DNA of 46,993 bases from Streptomyces sp. NRRL F-6492. Lineage in GTDB: Bacteria; Actinomycetota; Actinomycetes; Streptomycetales; Streptomycetaceae. The notes under the pieces were generated by a model. It saw only the letters and a list, made by a program, of their open reading frames with translations. It was not told where the DNA came from and did no database searches. Position 1 is the stretch's first letter, and each line of letters starts with the position of its first letter. Shown piece by piece: positions 28,127 through 36,145 of the stretch. Both the position numbers and the translations under genes were made by a program. The stretch covers positions 1 to 46,993 of the forward strand of contig NZ_LGEG01000238.1 in the NCBI RefSeq assembly GCF_001280125.1, read 5' to 3'.

Positions 28127-28969
28127 ATGCTGGCGCCCATGAGTGCACGACTGCGCGGAATCGCGTACCGGACCGAGGAGATCGTCGCGGCGGGCCACTA
28201 CCGCACCCGGGACGGCCGGACCGTCTCGATCGCCGACGACCTGGCCGCCGCCCTGGCCGGAACCCGACTCCACGGCCCCGGCCCCGTCGCCGTCACCCCC
28301 GACACCGGCCGCACGCCCGTCCTGGAGGTCACCGGCGAGAGCAGCCTGGCCGCCGCCCGCCGGATGACCGCGGCCGACCCCGCCCGCCCGGTGGCCGTCC
28401 TGAACTTCGCCTCCGCCCGCAACCCCGGCGGCGGCTACCGCAACGGCGCCCAGGCCCAGGAGGAGGCGCTCTGCCGGGCCTCCGCCCTGTACGCCACCCT
28501 GCTGCGCGCCCCCGAGTACTACGACCACCACCGCGCCGACCGGGACGTCCTCTACTCCGACCGCGTCATCCACTCGCCCCGGGTGCCGGTCTTCCGCGAC
28601 GACCGGGGCGACCTGCTCGCCGAGCCCTTCACGGTCGGCTTCCTCACCTCGCCCGCCCCCAACGCGGGCGTCGTCCGCCGCACCACCCCCGAACGCGCCG
28701 GCCTGCTGCCCGCGGCCCTCGCCTCCCGCGCCGAACGGGTCCTGGAGACGGCCGCCGCGGCCGGATACCGACGGCTGGTCCTCGGCGCCTGGGGCTGCGG
28801 GGTGTTCCAGAACGACCCGGAGCAGGTCGCCGGCGCGTTCAAGGTCCCGCTCACCGGGGACGGCCGGTTCGCCGGCCACTTCGAGGAGGTCGTCTTCGCC
28901 GTCCTGGACCGCGCCCCCGGCGCGCCGACGCTCGCCGCCTTCGCCAGGGTCCTCGGTCCCACCCCCTGA
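28127..28969 (+). CDS. bacterial-type poly(ADP-ribose) glycohydrolase (TIGR02452)
   Basis: This 280-residue macrodomain protein carries the PARG signature at about residues 100-114: NPGGGYRNGAQAQEE, a GGG-X7-QEE match including the catalytic glutamate. Other family features are RTTPERAGLLP, LVLGAWGCGVFQNDP and FAGHFEEVVFAVLD. It should remove ADP-ribose polymers or terminal ADP-ribose from proteins. ATG at 28127 follows GGAAGAG by 6 bp. No ADP-ribosyltransferase is nearby; the neighbour across the promoter is the ergothioneine operon, so a stress link is possible but unproven. Confidence 0.92.
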   Translation: MLAPMSARLRGIAYRTEEIVAAGHYRTRDGRTVSIADDLAAALAGTRLHGPGPVAVTPDTGRTPVLEVTGESSLAAARRMTAADPARPVAVLNFASARNPGGGYRNGAQAQEEALCRASALYATLLRAPEYYDHHRADRDVLYSDRVIHSPRVPVFRDDRGDLLAEPFTVGFLTSPAPNAGVVRRTTPERAGLLPAALASRAERVLETAAAAGYRRLVLGAWGCGVFQNDPEQVAGAFKVPLTGDGRFAGHFEEVVFAVLDRAPGAPTLAAFARVLGPTP

Positions 28970-29046
28970 CGTGCGGGTTCTCGGCCCGCGTGCCACGCTG
29001 AAGGGATACGGACCGATGTCCGAAACCCGTCACGGGAGGCACGATC

Positions 29047-29214
29047 GTGGGCAAGAAACAGACCCGTGTGAACAAGGGGGCCCGCACCGGCGGCCACGAA
29101 CACCGCACCGACGCGGCCGCGAAGGAGAAGTCCTCCCCGGTCACCACGAGGGAAGCACCGATGCCGATGGTGGAGCACGGCCACCGCAAGGAACGCAGGT
29201 TCGGCCACAACTGA
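29047..29214 (+). CDS. small basic hypothetical protein
   Basis: This 55-residue Lys/Arg/His-rich protein begins GTG with GGGAGG about 6 bp upstream and reads GKKQTRVNKGARTGGHEHRT at its N terminus. It has codon use normal for the region and ends before the low-complexity stretch. It is hydrophilic, without a signal or membrane segment, and resembles small conserved Streptomyces proteins of unknown role. Confidence comes from the ribosome binding site and codon third positions. Confidence 0.6.
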   Translation: MGKKQTRVNKGARTGGHEHRTDAAAKEKSSPVTTREAPMPMVEHGHRKERRFGHN

Positions 29215-29526
29215 GGCCACCACCGAGGCCACCACCGAGGCCTTGATCAAGGCCATGGCCGAGGCGATGACCGAGGTGTCGAGCCAGAGCCGCGGCGGAG
29301 GCGACGGCCGAGGACATGACCGCGACCACGGCCGACGCCGCGATCAGGACCGATGCCACGGTTGCGGTCGACACCGCGATCAGGGCCGATGTCACGGCCA
29401 GGGCCGACGTCACGGTTGCGGTCGACACCGAGACCAAGGCCGACGTCACGACCGAGGGGCCCGCCGACGAGCGGACCCGCCCGGGCCCGGCGCCACCACG
29501 GCGCCGGGCCCGAACGCGTCCGGGAG
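29215..29526. other. low-complexity repetitive region, possible decayed ORF
   Basis: GAGGCCACCACC repeats, then GCCGAC/TGTCACG and GTTGCGGTCGACACC blocks, fill the gap before the flotillin 3' end. One plus frame reads Thr-Glu-Ala repeats up to about 29285, and a different frame reads ADVT / VAVDT repeats from about 29295 to 29480. Both have high GC at third positions, as if a single Ala/Thr/Asp-rich ORF had suffered a frameshift. No start site or family supports an intact gene. Confidence 0.45.
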
Positions 29527-30954
29527 CTACTTCTCCTCGTCGCGGACCGTGATCTCCACCCTCTCCGACACGCTTTCCGCCACCCGGGGCGCCGGCGGGA
29601 CCGCCCCGCCCAGGTCCTCCCGAGCCGCCGGGCTCATCGTGGCGAGCAGCTGCCGGGCCAGGCCGAGCCCGGTGCCGCCCATGGTCAGCGCCTTGGCGAA
29701 CACGTCCGCCATGCCGTCGGCGCCGTTCAGGAGCACCATCTGGTCCACGTTCCCGAAGGCGGACGCGCCCGCGGAGACGATCTCCGGCCACTTCTCGGCC
29801 AGCTGCTGGGCGACCACCGCCTCCTGGTTCTCCGCGAGCGCCGCCGCCCGCGCCTTGATCGCCTCGGCCTCCGCCAGACCCTTCGCCCGCGTCGCCTCGG
29901 CGACCGCGAGGCCCTTCGCGTGCTGGGCCGCCGCCTCCGCCTCGCCCGTGAGCCGGGTCGCCGTGGCCTTCGCCGCGCTCGCCAGCTCGGTCTCCTTCGC
30001 CTCGGCCTGGGCGGCCGAGATCCGGGCGTCGCGCTCGGCCTCCGCCAGCGTCCGGGTCTCGTACGCCATCGCGTCGGCCGGTTTGCGGACCTCCGCCTGG
30101 AGCTGCTGCTCCTTGCGGTGCCCCTCCAGCTCGGCGACGCGCGTCTCCTGCACGACGACCTCCTGGCGGGAGGCCGCCTCGGCCAGCGGACCGGCCTGCC
30201 GGGCCCGGGCCGAGGCCTGGTCCCGCTCGGCCTGGTAGCCGGCCTGGAGGATCTCGCTGTCCCGGGTCGCCTCCGACATGCGCGCCGCGGCCTGCTGCTC
30301 CGCCTCGGTCGCCCGCCGGTTCGCCTCCGCCTGCGCGATCCGCGCGTCCCGCTGGACGGCGGCGGCGTGCGGGGCGGCCAGGTTCTTGATGTACCCGGTC
30401 GGGTCCTCGATCTCGTGGATCTGGAGCGAGTCGACGATCAGCCCGAGCTTCTCCATCTCCGTGCCACAGGCCGACCGCGCCTGCCCGGTCAGCTTCTCCC
30501 GGTCACGGATCATGTCCTCCACGGTCAACCCGCCGACGATGGCGCGGAGATGACCGGCGAAGACGATGTGCACCCGTTCGCTCATCAGCTTCTGCTGGTC
30601 GAGGAAGCGGCGGGCGGCGTTGGCGATCGACACGAAGTCGTCACCGACCTTGAAGATCACCACACCGCGGACCTTGAGCGGAATGCCCTGGTGGGTGACG
30701 CACTCGACGGACAGCTGGGTCTCGTTGAGGTCGAGCGAGAGCTTGCGCACCGCCTGCACCCCGGGCAGCACGAGGGTGCCGCGCCCGGTGACGATGCGGA
30801 ACCCCATGCCCTCGCCGAGGCCCTCGTTCTTGTGGTTGGAACCGGAGATGATCAGCGCCTCGTTGGGTTCCGCGACGCGCCACATCATCTTGAAGACAGC
30901 GATCAGAACGACGAAGGCGCCGACGACGACGCCCGCCATGATGCCGATGCCCAT
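29527..30954 (-). CDS. flotillin-like SPFH domain protein
   Basis: This 475-residue membrane-anchored scaffold has one N-terminal transmembrane helix (about residues 4-24), an SPFH/band 7 domain (about 30-190) and a long Ala-Glu-rich coiled coil (about 200-400) with the repeated EA/AEA pattern of flotillins. Flotillins organise lipid domains at the membrane. ATG at 30954 with AGGGGGA about 8 bp upstream is preferred over TTG two codons earlier. It is the last gene of a run behind an NfeD-like gene, the classic flotillin partner. Confidence 0.93.
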   Translation of the reverse strand: MGIGIMAGVVVGAFVVLIAVFKMMWRVAEPNEALIISGSNHKNEGLGEGMGFRIVTGRGTLVLPGVQAVRKLSLDLNETQLSVECVTHQGIPLKVRGVVIFKVGDDFVSIANAARRFLDQQKLMSERVHIVFAGHLRAIVGGLTVEDMIRDREKLTGQARSACGTEMEKLGLIVDSLQIHEIEDPTGYIKNLAAPHAAAVQRDARIAQAEANRRATEAEQQAAARMSEATRDSEILQAGYQAERDQASARARQAGPLAEAASRQEVVVQETRVAELEGHRKEQQLQAEVRKPADAMAYETRTLAEAERDARISAAQAEAKETELASAAKATATRLTGEAEAAAQHAKGLAVAEATRAKGLAEAEAIKARAAALAENQEAVVAQQLAEKWPEIVSAGASAFGNVDQMVLLNGADGMADVFAKALTMGGTGLGLARQLLATMSPAAREDLGGAVPPAPRVAESVSERVEITVRDEEK

Positions 30955-31036
30955 GGGCAAGGTCCCCCTTCACCGGAGCCGAGCGGACCCGGTGAAGGGA
31001 GTGTGCGCCCGGGACGGGCTCCGCTCAACGCTTCGG

Positions 31037-31267
31037 TCAACCGTCGTACGCGGCTGTGACATAGACGGTGCGTGGAGGGAGATGTTCCATGACGGTCACG
31101 ACCGTTCCGACCTCGATCCGCTCCTTCGGCGTGGCCGGATGGGCGAGGAAGTGCTCGGCGCCGCCACGGATCCGGACGATCACCTCGCCGACGAGGCCGG
31201 GTCCGACGGTGCCGGTCACCCGGCCGAGCAGTCCCACCATCGAGGTCTCCATCGACGCGTCGTCCAT
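31037..31267 (-). CDS. short NfeD-like OB-fold protein
   Basis: This 76-residue soluble protein (LLGRVTGTVGPGLVGEVIVRIRGGAEHF at its core; written here in parts: LLGRVTGTVGPG, then GEVIVRIRGG) reads as a small beta-barrel ending in TVYVTAAYD. Size and its place 82 bp upstream of flotillin suggest the NfeD C-terminal domain without protease or membrane parts. It may bind the flotillin. It follows the hydrolase by 14 bp. The function is inferred from context and fold impression. Confidence 0.68.
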   Translation of the reverse strand: MDDASMETSMVGLLGRVTGTVGPGLVGEVIVRIRGGAEHFLAHPATPKERIEVGTVVTVMEHLPPRTVYVTAAYDG

Positions 31268-31281
31268 GACTGCACGGTACG

Positions 31282-31989
31282 TCAGATCCAGCCGTCCAGG
31301 GCCGACATGAACCCGTCGAAGTCGTCCCGGTGGACGGTGTGCCCGGTCTTCGCCACCGTGCGGACCTCGAAGCCGCGCTCCGCCAGCATCCGGGCGCTCC
31401 CGGGCGGGACGAGCAGGCTCGGGTCGGCGAGGGTGACGAGCGAGGGGACGACGGGCCGGACCGGCCACAGGTCGGTGCCCACGGACGGCGCCAGACCGTA
31501 CGCCGTCCGCTCGTCCCACACCCGCACCGCCGCCAGCTCGTCGTCGACGTCCTCCTCCGACCAGGAGGGGTTGAGCCCCTGGATCATCTCCCGGGTCAAC
31601 TCCTTTCCCCGTACGAAGAGTTCGGGCCGGTAGCCGGTGGGCCCCGACCTCAGCTGCCAGGCCGGGTCGGAGTACACCGCGCGGGCCGGGTCGAGCCGCT
31701 CCACCGCGCCGGCGAGCACGAGCGCCCCGAGCGAGTGGCCGACGGCCAGCTCGATGCCGTCCGGCACGGTCTCCACGAGGTCGTCGGCGTAGTCCTCGGG
31801 CCGGTACTCCTCCGGCCCCGCGCCCCGCCCGCTCGCCCCGTGGCCCCGCAGGTCCACCGCGACCACCCGGTAGCCGCGGTCCGCGAGCGCGGGCCCGACC
31901 CGGCGCCAGGTGCGGTGGTCGGCCATGATGCCGTGGACGAGCAGGACCGTCCGGTCCCCGGAACCCCACGTGGTGGTGTGCAGACGCAC
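31282..31989 (-). CDS. alpha/beta hydrolase
   Basis: This 235-residue cytosolic enzyme has the standard fold: oxyanion motif VLLVHGIMADHRTW, VAVDLRGHGASG, nucleophile elbow GHSLGALV and a C-terminal His in KTGHTVHRDD. GTG at 31989 has GGAGGGG about 8 bp upstream. Substrate unknown (ester, lactone or epoxide). It leads the minus-strand run with the NfeD-like and flotillin genes. Confidence 0.9.
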   Translation of the reverse strand: MRLHTTTWGSGDRTVLLVHGIMADHRTWRRVGPALADRGYRVVAVDLRGHGASGRGAGPEEYRPEDYADDLVETVPDGIELAVGHSLGALVLAGAVERLDPARAVYSDPAWQLRSGPTGYRPELFVRGKELTREMIQGLNPSWSEEDVDDELAAVRVWDERTAYGLAPSVGTDLWPVRPVVPSLVTLADPSLLVPPGSARMLAERGFEVRTVAKTGHTVHRDDFDGFMSALDGWI

Positions 31990-32169
31990 GGTGCCGCCCC
32001 TCCGTATCTCCTCGCCGCCCGGGGCGCCCGGCCGGCGCTTCCGGTACCGACGACACGGTACGACCACGGGGAGGAGCGACGGCGCCGGGGCCCGAATCGT
32101 CCCGGAGGAGGAGCCGTCGTCCTCGCGGGTCGTCCGGCGCGCGCCCGGCCGAACGCTTAGCGTCGACCC

Positions 32170-32433
32170 ATGAGCACAGTTCCGAAGCGATTCGAGATCC
32201 TGCTGGTGCCCGAGCACGTCGAGGACCGCCACGGCGCCTCCGTCGCGGACAGCGCCGTCCGCTCGGCCGTCGTGGAGGCCACCGGACACCACGGCGAGTC
32301 CGGCTACCCGATCTACGAGGGGCACGGCGTCAGGGCCGACATCGACCCCGAGACGGGGACGGTCGAGGCGCTGCTCGTCGACGGCCGCGAACTCGACTAC
32401 GCCCTCACGCCCCTGGTCCGCCCCGCCCCCTGA
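32170..32433 (+). CDS. hypothetical 87-residue protein
   Basis: A hydrophilic 87-residue protein with no recognised family; the middle (ATGHHGESGYPIYEGHGVRADI) is His/Gly-rich. A -10-like TAGCGT (32158-32163) lies 6 bp ahead of the ATG and no ribosome binding site is seen, so the message is probably leaderless. Codon use is typical of real genes here. Divergent from the alpha/beta hydrolase. Confidence 0.75.
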   Translation: MSTVPKRFEILLVPEHVEDRHGASVADSAVRSAVVEATGHHGESGYPIYEGHGVRADIDPETGTVEALLVDGRELDYALTPLVRPAP

Positions 32434-32491
32434 CCCGTCCTCCCGCCGTCGAAGTGTCCCGCGTCGCCCGCGTACGTCCCGAAACGGCCCG

Positions 32492-32524
32492 TTGACAGGG
32501 CGGGCCGTCGGGCAGAGACTCTGC
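32492..32524 (+). promoter_or_regulatory. thiolase promoter with overlapping palindrome
   Basis: TTGACA (32492-32497) is a perfect -35. GCAGAG-A-CTCTGC (32512-32524) is a perfect palindrome centred where the -10 should lie (GAGACT after 17 bp), as expected for a repressor site. Downstream, GAACGG (32541-32546) and CCGTTC (32571-32576) form a second inverted repeat and GAAGGTCAC is duplicated at 32578-32595. Confidence 0.5.
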
Positions 32525-32609
32525 GCGCCCGGTGGGACGAGAACGGTTCCACCGGGCCGGACGAACAGAGCCGTTCCGAAGGTCACGAAGGTCACGTGGG
32601 AGAGAACCG

Positions 32610-33794
32610 ATGAGCATCCGCGACGTCTACATCGTCGACGCCGTCCGCACCCCGATCGGGAAGTTCGGGGGCGCCCTCGCCTCCGTGCGTCCCGACGACC
32701 TCGCGGCCCATGTCGTGCGGGCGCTCGTCGACCGCTCGCCCGCGCTCGACCCGGCCCGCGTCGACGACGTCTACTTCGGCGACGCCAACGGCGCGGGCGA
32801 GGACAACCGTGACGTGGCGCGGATGGCCGTCCTGCTCGCCGGGCTGCCCGTCACCGTCCCCGGCGTCACCGTCAACCGCCTCTGCGGCTCCGGTCTGGAG
32901 GCCGTGATCCAGGCGGCCCGCGCCATCGCGCTCGGGGACGCCTCGGTGGCGATCGCCGGCGGCGTCGAGTCGATGTCCCGCGCCCCCTGGGTCCTCCAGA
33001 AGCCCGAGCGGGCCTTCCCCGCCGGTCACCAGCAGCTCCACTCCACGACGCTCGGCTGGCGCATGACCAACCCGCGGATGCCCGCCGCGTGGACGGTCTC
33101 CCTCGGCGAGGGCGCCGAGCTGGTCGCCGACAAGCACGGCATCACCCGCGAGCGGCAGGACGCCTTCGCCCTCGCCAGCCACCGCAAGGCCGCCGAGGCC
33201 TGGGCGAAGGGGCTGTACGACGACGAGGTCGTGCCCTACCCCGACGTGGACCTGACCCGTGACGAGTCGATCCGGGACAGCACCCCGGAGGCCCTCGCCA
33301 GGCTCAAGCCCTCCTTCCGCCCCGAGGGCGGCACCGTCACGGCGGGCAACTCCTCCCCGCTCAACGACGGCGCGGCCGCCCTGCTCCTCGTCGACGAGGA
33401 GGGGCTGCGCGAGACCGGCCGCGAGCCGCTCGCCCGCATCCGCGCCTCCGCCGTCACCGGCGTCGAGCCGCAGCTCTTCGGGCTCGGCCCGGTCGAGGCG
33501 GTCCGCCGGGCCCTGGACAAGGCGGGACGCTCCTTCGCCGACCTGAGGACCTTCGAGCTCAACGAGGCCTTCGCGGCCCAGGCGCTCGGCTGCCTCGCCG
33601 AGTGGCCGGAACTCGACCCGGAGATCGTGAACCCGCGCGGCGGGGCCGTCGCGATCGGCCACCCGCTGGGCGCGTCCGGCGCCCGCCTCGCCGGGTCCGT
33701 GGCGCACCAGCTCGCGGCGGCCGGCTCCGGCACGGGCCTCGCCGCGCTCTGCATCGGCGTCGGCCAGGGCCTCGCGCTGGTCCTGGAGCGCTGA
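32610..33794 (+). CDS. thiolase (acetyl-CoA acetyltransferase / 3-oxoadipyl-CoA thiolase-like)
   Basis: This 394-residue thiolase has nucleophile Cys92 in NRLCGSG, the His motif GGAVAIGHPLGASGAR, and the second Cys in ALCIGVGQG. The GDANGAGEDNRDVARMA and STTLGWRMTNPRM segments are more like PcaF/PaaJ (beta-ketoadipyl-CoA thiolase) than a biosynthetic acetoacetyl-CoA thiolase, so a role in aromatic or fatty acid breakdown is favoured. No other pathway genes are next to it. GGGAGAG precedes the ATG by 5 bp. Confidence 0.92.
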   Translation: MSIRDVYIVDAVRTPIGKFGGALASVRPDDLAAHVVRALVDRSPALDPARVDDVYFGDANGAGEDNRDVARMAVLLAGLPVTVPGVTVNRLCGSGLEAVIQAARAIALGDASVAIAGGVESMSRAPWVLQKPERAFPAGHQQLHSTTLGWRMTNPRMPAAWTVSLGEGAELVADKHGITRERQDAFALASHRKAAEAWAKGLYDDEVVPYPDVDLTRDESIRDSTPEALARLKPSFRPEGGTVTAGNSSPLNDGAAALLLVDEEGLRETGREPLARIRASAVTGVEPQLFGLGPVEAVRRALDKAGRSFADLRTFELNEAFAAQALGCLAEWPELDPEIVNPRGGAVAIGHPLGASGARLAGSVAHQLAAAGSGTGLAALCIGVGQGLALVLER

Positions 33795-33813
33795 GACCGC
33801 GCGGACACGCGGA

Positions 33814-33846
33814 AGAGGGGTACGGGAAGCCCTCCCGTACCCCTCT
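33814..33846. terminator. bidirectional terminator, thiolase / thioredoxin
   Basis: AGAGGGGTACGGGA (33814-33827) and TCCCGTACCCCTCT (33833-33846) are perfect 14-bp arms with a 5-nt loop between two converging genes. Confidence 0.85.
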
Positions 33847-33873
33847 CGCGTCCGTGCCGTCCCGACGGGCCGG

Positions 33874-34254
33874 CTACTGCTGCGCGCTCTCCTGCGCCTG
33901 GCCGTCCGCGATGGACTTGCGCACCTCGTCCATGTCCAGCTTCCGCGCCTGGCCGATGAGGTCCTCCAGGGCGACCTCCGGCAGCGCGCCCGGCTGCGCG
34001 AACACGGCCACCTTGTCGCGCACGATCATCAGGGTCGGGATCGACTGGATCTCGAACGCCGCCGCCAGCTCCTGCTGCGCCTCGGTGTCCACCTTGGCGA
34101 AGACGAGGTCCTGGTGGCGCTCGGAGGCCGCCTCGAAGACCGGGCCGAACTGACGGCAGGGACCGCACCACGAAGCCCAGAAGTCGATCAGAACGAACTC
34201 GTTGTCGCTCACGATCTCGTCGAAGTTGTCCTTGGTGAGCTCTACGGTGCTCAT
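33874..34254 (-). CDS. thioredoxin
   Basis: This 126-residue thioredoxin has the redox site WCGPC (Cys30 and Cys33), the cis-Pro segment SIPTLMIV and a slightly longer C-terminal helix than E. coli TrxA. It reduces protein disulfides with thioredoxin reductase. GGAGGCAGGA precedes the ATG. The first eight residues and the DNA around the start closely match a relic at 37107-37142, so a second copy once existed nearby. An 11-bp direct repeat lies about 57-77 bp upstream. Confidence 0.96.
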   Translation of the reverse strand: MSTVELTKDNFDEIVSDNEFVLIDFWASWCGPCRQFGPVFEAASERHQDLVFAKVDTEAQQELAAAFEIQSIPTLMIVRDKVAVFAQPGALPEVALEDLIGQARKLDMDEVRKSIADGQAQESAQQ

Positions 34255-34310
34255 GCTTCCTGCCTCCGACCTGCATAGATGATGCCCTTTTGGCTGATTC
34301 CCGAGACCCG

Positions 34311-34331
34311 TGGGAACACCTTGGGAACACC
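34311..34331 (-). promoter_or_regulatory. 11-bp direct repeat upstream of thioredoxin
   Basis: TGGGAACACC occurs at 34311-34320 and 34322-34331, a period of 11 bp. In the direction of the thioredoxin gene it reads GGTGTTCCCA twice. One-turn spacing suits tandem binding by an OmpR-type or similar regulator. A GGGAAT at 34302-34297 would fit a SigR -35, but the expected -10 GTT is not found. Confidence 0.4.
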
Positions 34332-34549
34332 AGGGCCTCATGGCGAGCGTAAACCCACGTGCGAACAAAGACGGCATCGTTACCAGCCACCAGGCGGAGT
34401 GGCCCATGGACGGTGCGTGACGGACGGAGACCTTCCCGCCCGGGACGAGGAAGCCGCGAAGATCTTCAAGGGCGCGGTCGAGGAGGCCGGAAACCGGTGG
34501 CCGGCCCCGGGGAAGCGAACTCGTGGCGGCGGCTCGGGCCCCGGGGGGT

Positions 34550-34579
34550 GCCGCCCACGGTCCGGGGACCGTGGGCGGC
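34550..34579 (-). terminator. terminator after the GH6 cellulase
   Basis: GCCGCCCACGGTCC and GGACCGTGGGCGGC form perfect 14-bp arms with a 2-nt loop, 25 bp beyond the cellulase stop. The rest of the 34332-34549 stretch shows no gene. Confidence 0.8.
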
Positions 34580-34603
34580 GTCGTGTCCGGTGGGCCGGCC
34601 GGG

Positions 34604-36145
34604 TCAGCTGCCGTCGATGAGCCGGACGGCGAACTCCGGAGAGAAGGAACCGGCCGCGTACTGCGGCCCGTCCGCCGGGCAGCGGGCGTCGTCGGCGTGC
34701 CGGCCGTCCGAGTCGCCCGGGTTCTTGATCCACAGGTAGTACGCGGCGCCGCCCTCGCCGACGCGGGAGGCCGAACCGAGCTTGCGCTGCGGCGGGTTGC
34801 AGAAGCCGACCTGGCCGCTGCTCTCGTTGCCGGGGATCTTGTAGGCGCCGTTGCCGTTGCGGGAGGTGTCGACGACCCAGGTCGTTTCGACGCCCAGGCG
34901 CTCCTTGACGCGCGCGGCGAGGCGGCGGCCGTAGTCGTTGGAGATGTCGGTGGAGTGGTAGTTGGCGACGTTCACGGCCACGCCGTCGGCGAGGTAGATG
35001 CCGGAGCGGCCCAGCATGTCGGCCATGTCGCTCAGCCCGATGCCCCGGTCGGCCGGGTTGTCCTGGCGCCGCGCTCCCAGCGTCCAGGTCGCGTTGCCCG
35101 CGTCGATGTACGTCTTGACGTACGGGCCTTGTGCGTCGAGGTGCTGGTTGGCGTACCAGAGCATGTCGAAGCGGGCCTCGCGGCGCTCCGGCGTGAGGCA
35201 GTTCTCCTCGACGTCGGCCTGGGCGACCGCGTCCGGCTCCAGGACGACGATCGCGGGGCGCTTGCCGATCCCTGCGATGAAGCCGTCCATCCACGCCTTG
35301 TACGCCGCCGCGTCGGCCGCGCCGCCGCCGGAGGCGCCGCCGCAGTCACGGCCGGGGATGTTGTAGGCGACGAGCGTCGGAAGTTGGCCGGCGGCCGTGG
35401 ACCTGTCCACGTAACTGTCGACGTCTGCCTGGATGTTGGTGTTCCAGCCGCCGAACCACTTCACCGTGGTCCGGTCGGCTATCTGGGTGCTGATCTTCGG
35501 GGTGCGGGTGTCGGCCTGGTTGGCGTTCACCCACTTGCGGGCGTTGGAGTCGGGGTCGACGAAGAAGCCCTCGCGCGCCGTCGACGTCGTCAGCGACACG
35601 TTGTCGAAGGTGAACGTCCGGGGTGCGGTCTGGGCGCCGAGCTGGATGGTGATCTGGCCCCCCTCGCCGGTCGTCGTGTCGATCGTGGAGCGGAAGGTCC
35701 ACTGGTAGCGCTTGCGCGTGGTGTCCAGGGTGATGGCCTGGCTGAGGGGGGCGATGTAGGCGCCGCTGGACTGCTGGACGGTGGCCCGGACGTTCGCCGG
35801 GGCGGACGACTGGGCGTCGAAGGAGAGGGTGTAGAGCGCGCCGACGCGCAGCCGTACGCCGTTGCGTCCCAGCATCGCGTCCCACTGGTTGGGCTTGTCG
35901 GTGCCCACGGAGGTCTTCAGCGAGCCGCCCGAGTAGTCGGTGGCGGAGCCGGTGGAGGACCACCAGGTGTCGGCGGGCGGGACGTTGGTGAAGGTGCCCT
36001 CCGGGGCGAGTTCGCCGTAGAGCAGCGGCTCGGGGGCGGCGGGTGCCGCTTGGACGGTGGCCGCCGGGAGCATCAGGGCGGCGGCGAGGGCGGGGACCAG
36101 GAGGGGGGTCAGGGCGGTGGTGCGCCTTGAGAGTGCGGTTCTCAT
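34604..36145 (-). CDS. secreted GH6 endoglucanase/cellobiohydrolase with N-terminal CBM
   Basis: This 513-residue enzyme has a signal peptide (about residues 1-34, ending VQAAPA), a beta-sandwich carbohydrate-binding module of CBM4/9 type (about 45-195) and a GH6 catalytic domain (about 205-513). GH6 motifs are VLEPDAVAQ with the catalytic acid region, YIDAGNATWT, WVVDTSRNG, and YLWIKNPGDSDG near the end. It hydrolyses beta-1,4-glucan with inversion. AAGGA lies about 12 bp before the ATG. No CebR box was seen upstream. Confidence 0.93.
   Translation of the reverse strand: MRTALSRRTTALTPLLVPALAAALMLPAATVQAAPAAPEPLLYGELAPEGTFTNVPPADTWWSSTGSATDYSGGSLKTSVGTDKPNQWDAMLGRNGVRLRVGALYTLSFDAQSSAPANVRATVQQSSGAYIAPLSQAITLDTTRKRYQWTFRSTIDTTTGEGGQITIQLGAQTAPRTFTFDNVSLTTSTAREGFFVDPDSNARKWVNANQADTRTPKISTQIADRTTVKWFGGWNTNIQADVDSYVDRSTAAGQLPTLVAYNIPGRDCGGASGGGAADAAAYKAWMDGFIAGIGKRPAIVVLEPDAVAQADVEENCLTPERREARFDMLWYANQHLDAQGPYVKTYIDAGNATWTLGARRQDNPADRGIGLSDMADMLGRSGIYLADGVAVNVANYHSTDISNDYGRRLAARVKERLGVETTWVVDTSRNGNGAYKIPGNESSGQVGFCNPPQRKLGSASRVGEGGAAYYLWIKNPGDSDGRHADDARCPADGPQYAAGSFSPEFAVRLIDGS

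Noticed and set aside
29243..30238. Plus-strand ORF running through the flotillin gene
   Set aside because: Antisense to a well-supported flotillin with proper start, and its composition is Arg/Ser/Ala shadow sequence.
34255..34310. SigR promoter for thioredoxin
   Set aside because: GGGAAT is present but no GTT at 18-19 bp; kept only as a remark.
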